Shown one piece after another: positions 1 to 6,752 of a stretch of 42,515 nt of DNA. Below the pieces are notes generated by a model, which had not been told where the DNA came from, searched no databases, and saw nothing but the letters and a program-made list of their open reading frames with translations. Each line of letters begins with the position of its first letter. The stretch's first letter is position 1. Both the position numbers and the translations under genes were made by a program. Source of the DNA: CAYIBZ01 sp964361795 (GTDB taxonomy: Bacteria > Patescibacteriota > Minisyncoccia > UBA6257 > WO2-44-18); contig CAYIBZ010000003.1 of the NCBI GenBank assembly GCA_964361795.1, positions 1 through 42,515 of the forward strand, given 5' to 3'.

Positions 1-114
1 AAAACAGCGCGAGAATCCGCTTTAGGCATAATTAAAAAAGATCCCGAACTGAAACCTTACCCAGTTCTTAGAGTCGCTTTAGCTCAATTTCAAGAGAAGA
101 TTCATTTGGAGTAG
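1..114 (+). CDS. recG: C-terminal end of a DNA helicase, probably RecG (partial)
   Basis: An open frame enters from the window edge and stops at TAG 112-114, giving 37 residues that begin KTARESALGIIKKDPELK. The run of alanine/arginine helix followed by I-I-K-K-D-P-E-L and a leucine-rich end resembles the last helix of ATP-dependent DNA helicase RecG, which remodels stalled replication forks. Nothing of the helicase core is visible, so the name rests on this short tail only. It converges on nadK across a 109-bp AT-rich spacer. Confidence 0.5.
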   Translation, partial: KTARESALGIIKKDPELKPYPVLRVALAQFQEKIHLE

Positions 115-120
115 TTTTTA

Positions 121-200
121 TAATTTTCAATTTTCAAATTGTTTGATACATTGATTCATTGGAAATTTATTGAAAATTGTTACTTGAAAATTGAAAATTA
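121..200. repeat. Heptamer-built inverted repeat between convergent genes
   Basis: A 17-bp perfect inverted repeat has arms at 121-137 (TAATTTTCAATTTTCAA) and 184-200. Both arms and the following bases to about 220 are made of degenerate 7-nt units such as ATTTTCA, TTGAAAA, TTGATAA and TTGTAAA. It fills the spacer between the helicase tail and the 3' end of nadK, so it may act as a two-way terminator. No gene is seen here. Confidence 0.75.
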
Positions 201-223
201 TAAATTGATAATTGTAAATAATT

Positions 224-1015
224 TTACCTAAAAGCAAACTTTTCCTGTAAGCTTTTGAAGAAATAATTTTTTTCAAATTCGGCGAATTTTACGAGACGGG
301 GGGAGCGGCGGATTTTAATAACATCTCCCGCCTGAAGGGGAAACGGATCACTGCCGTCAGCGGAAATTACTACATTGGGTTTTCTAAAATTCAAAATTTT
401 TATCGTAATCTCCTGATCTCTTTTGACGACAACGCTGGGCGTAGGGATATTATGATCTAAAAGTTCCGTAATAATAAAACATTCTATATCCGGCATTATA
501 ATCGGGCCATGAGCGGAAAGATTGTATCCAGTTGAACCGGTGGCGGTCGCCACTAATAAGCCGCTGCCGCGAACATATTGAATCGGATAGCCCTGGATGT
601 CCGCTTCTAGTTCAACGATACTTAGAGTGCTTTGCACGACTACATCATTCATGGCATTGGTGGAAAAAACCGCCTTTCCTTTTCTTTCTACCATTGCCGA
701 CATCATTAATCTCTTAGTGATGTGATATTTTCCTTTCAAAAGATTATTTAAGCCCGCTAAAAAATCTTTTGATTTTCTTACGGACGCTAAAAATCCAACG
801 TGTCCCAAATTAAAACCAACAATAGTGACATCCTGTCCTTGATATTTTCTTGCGGCTTCCAAAATAGCGCCATCGCCGCCCAAAACAATTAAAAATTTCG
901 GTTTTTCGTTCGTAAATTCAATGCTCGGTTGTTTGGAATTCATCCAGATTTGCATCTTTTTCGCCCACGCCGCCGCCTTTTTATTTTCTGGGTAATAGAA
1001 AAATCCGATTGTCAT
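224..1015 (-). CDS. nadK: NAD kinase
   Basis: ATP-dependent NAD kinase makes NADP from NAD in the cytoplasm. The 263-residue protein is a normal short bacterial length. It shows the GGDG motif (in FLIVLGGDGAILEAAR, about residues 46-49) for the nucleotide phosphate, an NDVVV segment, and the TGSTGYNLSAHGP signature of the C-terminal domain. It is divergent from nadE, with the 21-bp palindrome at 1058-1078 in between, so the NAD regulator probably controls both. No Shine-Dalgarno sequence precedes the ATG. A TATAAC hexamer ends 8 nt upstream (1024-1029 on the minus strand), so the transcript may be leaderless. The function is secure from the motifs and the neighbourhood. Confidence 0.95.
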   Translation of the reverse strand: MTIGFFYYPENKKAAAWAKKMQIWMNSKQPSIEFTNEKPKFLIVLGGDGAILEAARKYQGQDVTIVGFNLGHVGFLASVRKSKDFLAGLNNLLKGKYHITKRLMMSAMVERKGKAVFSTNAMNDVVVQSTLSIVELEADIQGYPIQYVRGSGLLVATATGSTGYNLSAHGPIIMPDIECFIITELLDHNIPTPSVVVKRDQEITIKILNFRKPNVVISADGSDPFPLQAGDVIKIRRSPRLVKFAEFEKNYFFKSLQEKFAFR

Positions 1016-1023
1016 AGTTTTTA

Positions 1024-1029
1024 GTTATA
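1024..1029 (-). promoter_or_regulatory. Possible -10 box of nadK, leaderless arrangement
   Basis: On the minus strand TATAAC is followed by 8 nt and the nadK ATG. No ribosome binding site is visible. No good -35 box at the usual distance was found, so this is tentative. Confidence 0.35.
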
Positions 1030-1057
1030 CTTGATGTCAAGTCCATCTTAGCATACT

Positions 1058-1078
1058 ATAGTGTATAGAAAACACTAT
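1058..1078. promoter_or_regulatory. Candidate NrtR operator in the nadK/nadE divergent spacer
   Basis: A 21-bp palindrome with perfect 7-bp arms: ATAGTGT, 7 nt, ACACTAT. It aligns without gaps to the palindrome at 4830-4850 on the pncA promoter, with 14 of 21 positions identical including both GTGT/ACAC cores. It lies between nadK and nadE, and nrtR follows nadE. NrtR regulators are known to bind palindromes of about this size upstream of NAD genes. Assignment to the local NrtR is inference. Confidence 0.7.
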
Positions 1079-1131
1079 GCCTGCCCCGTCGCATCTTACG
1101 ATACATATTTATTTAAGGACATTAATTTTTT

Positions 1132-3108
1132 ATGAGCAAAACATTGTTTAAAAAGAAGACTGATTTTCGAACTGAAGATGCATCGGGGGTCTTAAGAGTC
1201 GCCGCCATAACTCCAACACTTAAAGTCGCAGATATTGATTATAATGTCAAACAGATTTTAAGTTCCGCTCAAAAAGCCGCCACAGCCGGAGCGCGGTTAG
1301 TAGTTTTTCCGGAGTTAAGCATTACGGGTTATACCTTAGGCGATCTTTTTCAGCAAAGGATTTTGCTTGACGGAGCTAAATTCGCTCTCTTGGAAATTCA
1401 GAAGGCGTCAAGAAATATTAAAAGCGTTTTATTAGTCGGCCTGCCGCTGGCTCACGAAGGAAAACTCTTTAATGTCGCGGCGATAATTTATCAAGGAAAA
1501 ATTTTCGGCCTTGTCCCAAAGAGTTACATTCCCGGCTATAAAGAATTTTATGAAGAACGATGGTTTTCAGCCGGCCGCGATGCCATTTCGCGAGAAGTCC
1601 GCGTTGGAAACAATGACGCGCCTTTTGGCGCCGATCTTTTATTTAGATTTCCAAAATTACCCGGCGTTATTTTGGGTGTAGAAATTTGCGAGGATCTTTG
1701 GGTTCCTATTCCCCCCAGTTCATTTCAGGCAATTAACGGGGCAACTATTATTGCCAATCTTTCCGCTTCCAATGATTTGGTTGGCAAGGCGGATTATCGT
1801 AAAAGTTTAGTAACTCAACAGTCCGCAAGAAACATTTGCGGCTATATTTACGCCGCTTGCGGAGTCCAAGAGTCAACCACTGACTTGGTTTTTGGCGGCC
1901 ACTCCATGATCGCGGAAAACGGCGGGCTGATTGCTGAAGCGAAACGTTTTTCGCGCAACGGTGAAACGATTATTGCCGATTTGGATATTGACCATCTGCT
2001 GCTTGATCGGGAACGGACTACTAGTTTCGGAGAGTCAAAACATGAGTCTTCAAAAAATAACTTCCGTTTTATTGATATTCCTCTAGCCGCTAGCACTCTA
2101 GCCGCTAATGAGCTTAAACGGTTTATTGACCCTCATCCTTTTGTGCCGTCCAACCCCGCGGAGCGGGATAAGCGCGCCGAAGAAATCTTTTCCATTCAAG
2201 CAAATGGATTGGCGAAGCGGCTTGAACATTCCGGCATGAAAAAATTGATTATCGGACTTTCGGGCGGTTTAGATTCTACTTTGGCGATTTTAGTCGCGAT
2301 GCGAACTGGACAGCTATTGGGATTACCGGCTAAAAATGTTCACGCCTTTACAATGCCCGGTTTCGCGACCACTAAACGCACTAAATCCAACGCGGTGAAA
2401 TTAGCGAAAAAATTAGGCGCGAATCTGGAGGAGATTGATATCACGGAGGGCTGTTTACGGCAAATGAAAGACATAAGCCACGATGGCAAAACTCAAGATT
2501 TAACTTTCCAAAATGTTCAGGCCCGTTATCGGACGATGATTTTGATGAACAAGGCCAATCAATTGCGAGGATTGGTTGTCGGGACGGGCGATTTGTCTGA
2601 AATAGCGCTGGGATGGTGCACGTACACCGGAGATCACATTTCTCATTACAATGTTAACGGAGGAATACCCAAGACTCTTGTTAAATATCTAGTCCAATGG
2701 GTTAGCGAAAGGCCGGATTTTGTTCACGCGAAATCCATCTTGAAAGATATTTTAGAAACCCCGATTTCTCCAGAATTAATCAGATCGGGAAAGAAAGAGA
2801 TAACTCAAAAGACCGAAGACTTGATTGGCCCATACGAACTTCACGACTTCTTTTTGTATCACTTTGTCCGTTGGGGAAGTTCGCCAAGCAAAATTATGTT
2901 TTTGGCCAAGCTGGCTTTTAGTAAAAAATACAGCGAGAAAACCATTCAGCAATGGCTAAAAGTTTTTATAACTCGTTTTTTCCAAAATCAATGGAAGAGA
3001 TCGGTTATGCCAGATGGCCCAAAGGTTGGATCAGTGGTTTTGTCGCCCAGAGGGGATTGGCGAATGCCTTCCGACGCGGAAGCGAAATTATGGCTGAAAA
3101 ATTTATAA
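1132..3108 (+). CDS. nadE: Glutamine-dependent NAD synthetase
   Basis: Makes NAD from nicotinate adenine dinucleotide, using ATP and ammonia released from glutamine. At 658 residues it is the two-domain form. The N-terminal nitrilase-like glutaminase carries Glu61 (VVFPELSITGY), a Lys in VPKSYIPGYKEF near 133, and a Cys in LGVEICEDLW near 187. The C-terminal synthetase has the PP-loop IIGLSGGLDST near 375-385 and a GTGDLSEIALGW segment. All catalytic elements are intact. AAGGA lies 12 nt before the ATG, which is a loose fit. nrtR begins 4 nt after the stop, so nadE and nrtR form one operon behind the 1058-1078 palindrome. Confidence 0.96.
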   Translation: MSKTLFKKKTDFRTEDASGVLRVAAITPTLKVADIDYNVKQILSSAQKAATAGARLVVFPELSITGYTLGDLFQQRILLDGAKFALLEIQKASRNIKSVLLVGLPLAHEGKLFNVAAIIYQGKIFGLVPKSYIPGYKEFYEERWFSAGRDAISREVRVGNNDAPFGADLLFRFPKLPGVILGVEICEDLWVPIPPSSFQAINGATIIANLSASNDLVGKADYRKSLVTQQSARNICGYIYAACGVQESTTDLVFGGHSMIAENGGLIAEAKRFSRNGETIIADLDIDHLLLDRERTTSFGESKHESSKNNFRFIDIPLAASTLAANELKRFIDPHPFVPSNPAERDKRAEEIFSIQANGLAKRLEHSGMKKLIIGLSGGLDSTLAILVAMRTGQLLGLPAKNVHAFTMPGFATTKRTKSNAVKLAKKLGANLEEIDITEGCLRQMKDISHDGKTQDLTFQNVQARYRTMILMNKANQLRGLVVGTGDLSEIALGWCTYTGDHISHYNVNGGIPKTLVKYLVQWVSERPDFVHAKSILKDILETPISPELIRSGKKEITQKTEDLIGPYELHDFFLYHFVRWGSSPSKIMFLAKLAFSKKYSEKTIQQWLKVFITRFFQNQWKRSVMPDGPKVGSVVLSPRGDWRMPSDAEAKLWLKNL

Positions 3109-3112
3109 CTAT

Positions 3113-3769
3113 ATGAACTCATCCAAACTCTGTTGGCCTCCGGCAGTAACGGTTGATACGGTGGTTTTTACCATTGAAGACGGAAAATTGAAAGTTTTAC
3201 TGATAAAACGAGACAAAAATCCTTTTGTCGGATCGTGGTCATTGCCCGGCGGGTTTCTAATGAAAAACGAAACAAGCGAAAAAGCGGCTCTAAGGATTCT
3301 AAAGGAAAAAACAGGAGTCAAAAATGTTTATTTTGAACAGCTTTATACTTTTGACAGTTTAAGCCGCGATCCCAGAGGCCACGTTCTCACCGTGTCCTAC
3401 TTTGCCTTGATAGATAGAAATAAAATCCAGTTAAGAACTGGCGCGTTTCATAACGCCAACGCTCTGCCGTCATTGGCTTTTGATCATAAAAAAATTATTG
3501 CTTACGCGTTAAAGCGCTTGGGTTATAAATTAGAATACACTAATTTGGTGTTTTCTTTGCTGCCGGAGAAATTCACTTTTGGCCAGCTTCAAAATGCTTA
3601 TCAAATAATTTTGGGAAAAAAATTGGATAAGCGGAATTTTAGGAAAAAATTCATGGCCCTTAATCTGATTAAATCAGTAAAGGCGAAAGCAATAGACACC
3701 GGCCATCGCCCGGCGCAATTCTACGCTTTTATTTCGCGCAAACCCTTAGAATTAAAAAGGTTCTTTTAA
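3113..3769 (+). CDS. nrtR: NrtR-type transcriptional regulator of NAD metabolism (Nudix plus winged helix)
   Basis: 218 residues. The N-terminal Nudix fold (about 10-135) begins VTVDTVVFTIEDGKLKVLLIKR. The C-terminal part (about 140-215) is a winged-helix domain with the family pattern LPEKFTFGQLQNAY and LDKRNFRKKF, typical of NrtR. The Nudix box (residues 47-69) keeps G47, E53, R61, E65 and G68, but the catalytic acids after R61 and after E65 are Ile62 and Lys66, so hydrolysis is probably lost and the domain should serve as a ligand sensor. Known NrtR proteins repress NAD genes and respond to ADP-ribose or related metabolites. Position directly after nadE and the two matching palindromes support this role. 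No SD is visible; coupling to nadE is likely. Confidence 0.88.
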   Translation: MNSSKLCWPPAVTVDTVVFTIEDGKLKVLLIKRDKNPFVGSWSLPGGFLMKNETSEKAALRILKEKTGVKNVYFEQLYTFDSLSRDPRGHVLTVSYFALIDRNKIQLRTGAFHNANALPSLAFDHKKIIAYALKRLGYKLEYTNLVFSLLPEKFTFGQLQNAYQIILGKKLDKRNFRKKFMALNLIKSVKAKAIDTGHRPAQFYAFISRKPLELKRFF

Positions 3770-3778
3770 TAAAGAACC
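3759..3778. terminator. Hairpin at the nrtR stop codon
   Basis: GGTTCTTT pairs with AAAGAACC across a 4-nt loop holding the TAA stop. No clear T-run follows, so it is a weak terminator or an mRNA-stabilising hairpin. Confidence 0.4.
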
Positions 3779-3815
3779 CCGTTGTATTTAAAAGTAATTC
3801 TTCAGAAAAATCAAT

Positions 3816-3844
3816 TTGACATTTATTATAAATTACTTTATTAT
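3816..3844 (+). promoter_or_regulatory. Promoter of the radical SAM gene
   Basis: TTGACA (3816-3821), a 17-bp spacer, then TATTAT (3839-3844), a near-consensus sigma-70 promoter. Expected start is near 3851, giving a leader of about 20 nt that contains AAAGG. No copy of the NAD palindrome overlaps it. Confidence 0.7.
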
Positions 3845-3870
3845 TTAAGCGCACTTTGAAAGGAATGGTC

Positions 3871-4752
3871 ATGCGAATCCAGACCTTCAGCATTCTGGCT
3901 GGCAGCGAGGCGTGCAACGCCCGTTGTCCCTTTTGCGTGTCCAAAATGACTCCTCCGTTGGGAGTTGAACTGAAAGAGCCGGAAGTAAACTGGAGGAATT
4001 TCAGGAAAGCTTGCTTATTGGCAAAGCAAAGCGGAGTGACAACCGCGATGTTTACCGGCAAAGGCGAACCGACGCTTTTTCCAAACCAGATTACTAAGTA
4101 TCTGGAAGCAATGATGGACTTTGAATTTCCGATTATTGAACTTCAGAGCAATGGCATTATGATTTCTAAAAAAGAAAATCGTTATCTTGGCTGTTTGAGA
4201 GAGTGGTACCATCTCGGCATGACAACGATCGCGATTTCTATCGTGCATTTCGACCCAGAGAAAAATCGAGAGATTTATTTGCCTTATGAGAAAAACTACA
4301 TTGATTTGCCGGCATTAATTGGAACTCTTCACGCCGTAGGCTTTTCAGTTCGCCTTACTTGCATCGCTGCCAATGGCTTTATTGATAGCGCTGAAAAATT
4401 ACGGAAACTCATTGATTTTGTTAAAGAAAATAAAGTAGAACAGCTTACGCTAACCCCGGTTAACAAGCCTGACGAAGAACATAATAGAAACATGGAAGCT
4501 TGGAATTGGACTAAAGCTCATCATCTCAGCGAAGAGCAGAAAAAGGAAATCCGATCTTTTGTTGAAAAAGAAGGATCTCATCTTTGGACTCTATCTCATG
4601 GCGCGAAAGTTTATGATTTGAAAGGGCAAAACATTTGTCTCAATGAATGTTTAACGGTTCAGCCCGATGCCGGAGAAATGCGCAATCTGATTTTCTTTCC
4701 TGACGGACATCTGCGGTCCTATTGGCAGTATGAAGGATCTGTCCTCCTATAA
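3871..4752 (+). CDS. Radical SAM enzyme of unknown substrate in the NAD island
   Basis: 293 residues from the ATG at 3871, chosen because GAAAGG lies 7 nt before it; an in-frame TTG at 3856 precedes that SD and is unlikely. The CxxxCxxC cluster motif (C15, C19, C22 in CNARCPFC) binds the 4Fe-4S/SAM centre. A GKGEPTLFP segment matches the glycine-rich SAM-binding strand of MoaA-like enzymes. The C-terminal third has an isolated Cys pair (NICLNEC) and the ending FFPDGHLRSYWQYEG, which recalls a reduced SPASM/twitch region but lacks a full second cluster. It has its own promoter and terminator, between nrtR and pncA. A link to NAD chemistry is possible from position only; I do not recognise the specific family. 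Confidence 0.85.
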   Translation: MRIQTFSILAGSEACNARCPFCVSKMTPPLGVELKEPEVNWRNFRKACLLAKQSGVTTAMFTGKGEPTLFPNQITKYLEAMMDFEFPIIELQSNGIMISKKENRYLGCLREWYHLGMTTIAISIVHFDPEKNREIYLPYEKNYIDLPALIGTLHAVGFSVRLTCIAANGFIDSAEKLRKLIDFVKENKVEQLTLTPVNKPDEEHNRNMEAWNWTKAHHLSEEQKKEIRSFVEKEGSHLWTLSHGAKVYDLKGQNICLNECLTVQPDAGEMRNLIFFPDGHLRSYWQYEGSVLL

Positions 4753-4766
4753 GGAGGATTTTTTTT
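4742..4766 (+). terminator. Intrinsic terminator after the radical SAM gene
   Basis: TCCTCCT pairs with AGGAGGA around a 3-nt loop, followed directly by eight T residues. The stem contains the stop codon. Confidence 0.85.
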
Positions 4767-4805
4767 CCAATTTTTCCCAAGAGTGAAGGCGGGGTATCCT
4801 CCCCA

Positions 4806-4834
4806 TTGCGTTTTTTCCGGAATTTTGCTATGGT
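4806..4834 (+). promoter_or_regulatory. Promoter of pncA-pncB
   Basis: TTGCGT (4806-4811), a 17-bp spacer and TATGGT (4829-4834), with TGC just before the -10 (extended -10). The candidate NrtR palindrome at 4830-4850 covers the -10 and start region, which would suit repression by blocking RNA polymerase. Confidence 0.6.
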
Positions 4835-4850
4835 GTACGCAGTACACTAA
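4830..4850. promoter_or_regulatory. Candidate NrtR operator on the pncA promoter
   Basis: A 21-bp window with a perfect core GTGTAC-GCA-GTACAC and flanks matching the site at 1058-1078 (14 of 21 identical, no gaps). Shared pattern: ATrGTGTA, 6 nt, wACACTAw. It lies just upstream of the salvage genes pncA and pncB. Confidence 0.7.
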
Positions 4851-4894
4851 CATCTCTCTATCGCGCGATGGAGAGCCATATGAAAGGAGGCCAG

Positions 4895-5512
4895 ATGAGA
4901 AATTGGGCTCTTATTATGGTGGACGTTCAAAATGATTTTTGCCCAGGCGGGTCTTTGGCGATTACGGATGGCGATCAGGTTGTACATCCTCTTAATCTAA
5001 TTTCCGCCGCCGCCGCGATGCGCAATTGTCCGATCTTGGCTTCCCGCGATTGGCATCCCCGAGTTACCAAGCACTTCCAGACGTATGGAGGAATCTGGCC
5101 GGTTCACTGTGTTCAAGGCACTTTTGGGGCGGAATTTCATAAGGAACTGAATGTTAAACGCGGCATCGTAAACGCTACGGTCGTCTCCAAGGGCATGGAT
5201 CCTAATAAAGATGATTATTCCGCTTTTGACGGAATCGCGGAAGATGGCCGAAATGTTTTTCGATGCCTTTGGTATGCCGGAGTTGAAACGGTTCTGATTG
5301 GCGGTTTAGCTACCGATTATTGCGTGAAAGCCACCGCTTTGGACGCGCGGAAAAACGGTTTCCGAGTTGTTCTGCTGACCGACGCTTGCCGCGCGGTTAA
5401 TCTTCAGCCCGATGACGGCCAAAAGGCAATTGAAGAAATGGCCGCCGCCGGAGTCAAGTTTAAGACGGTAAAGGAGGTTCAAGATGAATTGGATCATCAA
5501 CTCGCTTCTTGA
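4895..5512 (+). CDS. pncA: Nicotinamidase
   Basis: Hydrolyses nicotinamide to nicotinate and ammonia, the first salvage step. 205 residues from ATG 4895, preceded by AAAGGAGG; an in-frame ATG at 4868 would add nine residues upstream of this SD. The isochorismatase-like fold shows the catalytic triad Asp10 (VDVQNDF), Lys99 (VVSKGMD) and Cys143 (ATDYCVKAT), plus metal ligands Asp52, His54 and His60 in DWHPRVTKH. All key residues are present. Its last 29 nt overlap pncB, whose SD (AAGGAGG) lies inside pncA, so the two are translated together from the promoter at 4806-4834. Confidence 0.96.
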   Translation: MRNWALIMVDVQNDFCPGGSLAITDGDQVVHPLNLISAAAAMRNCPILASRDWHPRVTKHFQTYGGIWPVHCVQGTFGAEFHKELNVKRGIVNATVVSKGMDPNKDDYSAFDGIAEDGRNVFRCLWYAGVETVLIGGLATDYCVKATALDARKNGFRVVLLTDACRAVNLQPDDGQKAIEEMAAAGVKFKTVKEVQDELDHQLAS

Positions 5513-6719
5513 TACGGATTTTTATAAGTTTACGATGGGACAGCTGGTTTTTAGGAAATTTCGGGATGTCCGGGTAAAATACGCCTTCAAAAACCGAACC
5601 AAAGATGTGAATTTGACGAAGTTTATCAGAGAAGAGGATCTCCGGCAGGAATTAGATCACGTTCGTACTCTGAAGTTTAATCGCACGGAGATTAAATATA
5701 TTCGCGGGACCAATGAATATGGCGATCAAATGTTTGGCGAAGATTACATCCATTTTTTGGAAAGGATGGAATTGCCCCCATATCAGTTGGCTTATAAAGA
5801 TGGCCAATTAGTTTTGGAATTTGAGGGAGATTGGCATAGCGCCATCTATTGGGAAATCTTTGCCTTGGCGATTGTCAACGAGCTGTATTACAAATCATTG
5901 ATGTCGGGATTATCCAAATTTGATCGCGAAATTGTCGGAGCGAAGGGCCAGCTGCGCTTGGCGGAAAAAATAAAAGTTCTAAAGGAAAATCCGGATATTG
6001 TTTTTACTGATTTCGGAACGCGGCGGCGCTTTGATCATGAATGGCAGGATTACGTGGTGGAAACATTGGCTGGCGAATTTCCAGAAACGCAATTTCGCGG
6101 AACTTCTAATGTTGCATTAGCGATGAAACACGGCCTTTTCCCGATGGGTACGTCCGCGCACGAACTTTTCATGGTGCTGGCTGGCATTGCCGGCGATGCC
6201 GATGAGAATGTTCGCCGTTCTCACAACGATGTTTTAAAACATTGGTGGGAAATGTATGGCTGGGGATTGTCCATTGCTTTGACGGATACTTTTGGCAGTG
6301 ATTTCTTTTTTCGGGACATGACTAAAAATCAAGCCAAAGAATGGAAGGGATTGCGCCAAGATTCCGGCGATCCCGTCGCGTTCGGAGAGAAAGCGATAGG
6401 GTTTTATGAGGTGTGCGGTGTAGATCCCAGAGATAAGATGATTATCTTTAGCGACGGATTGGATATTGAGGCAATTGTTAAATTGCACAAACATTTCAAA
6501 GGAAGGATTAAAACAACCTTTGGCTGGGGCACTAATCTTACGAACGATCTGGGCTTCCGGGCGCTATCGCTTGTCGTGAAAACCGTGGAAGCCAATAGCC
6601 GGAGCTTAGTGAAACTAAGCGACAACTTGGCGAAAGCAATCGGAAAACCGGAAGATGTTGAACGATATAAAAGAATTTTCGGCTATTCCGGAAACAATTA
6701 CTTGGAGTGCCGGTATTAA
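5484..6719 (+). CDS. pncB: Nicotinate phosphoribosyltransferase
   Basis: Joins nicotinate and PRPP to give nicotinate mononucleotide, with ATP hydrolysis. 411 residues, the usual E. coli-like length. Landmarks are the N-terminal SLLDTDFYKFTMGQ, the FTDFGTRRRFDHEWQ strand, the GTSNVALAMKHGLFPMGTSAHE segment with the histidine that is autophosphorylated in this family, and LRQDSGDP for the phosphoribosyl site. It overlaps pncA by 29 nt and ends in a hairpin that includes its stop codon. The product is the substrate of NadD, encoded 2.5 kb downstream, so the salvage route is complete within the window. Confidence 0.96.
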   Translation: MNWIINSLLDTDFYKFTMGQLVFRKFRDVRVKYAFKNRTKDVNLTKFIREEDLRQELDHVRTLKFNRTEIKYIRGTNEYGDQMFGEDYIHFLERMELPPYQLAYKDGQLVLEFEGDWHSAIYWEIFALAIVNELYYKSLMSGLSKFDREIVGAKGQLRLAEKIKVLKENPDIVFTDFGTRRRFDHEWQDYVVETLAGEFPETQFRGTSNVALAMKHGLFPMGTSAHELFMVLAGIAGDADENVRRSHNDVLKHWWEMYGWGLSIALTDTFGSDFFFRDMTKNQAKEWKGLRQDSGDPVAFGEKAIGFYEVCGVDPRDKMIIFSDGLDIEAIVKLHKHFKGRIKTTFGWGTNLTNDLGFRALSLVVKTVEANSRSLVKLSDNLAKAIGKPEDVERYKRIFGYSGNNYLECRY

Positions 6720-6734
6720 CCGGCACTCATTTTC
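6705..6734 (+). terminator. Hairpin with U-rich tail at the end of pncB
   Basis: GAGTGCCGGT pairs perfectly with ACCGGCACTC across the loop ATTA, followed by ATTTTC. The stem spans the pncB stop. The next gene starts only 25 nt on, so this could be a partial terminator that lowers expression of the fusion gene. Confidence 0.65.
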
Positions 6735-6752
6735 TTTTTGGAGGAAACAGCA

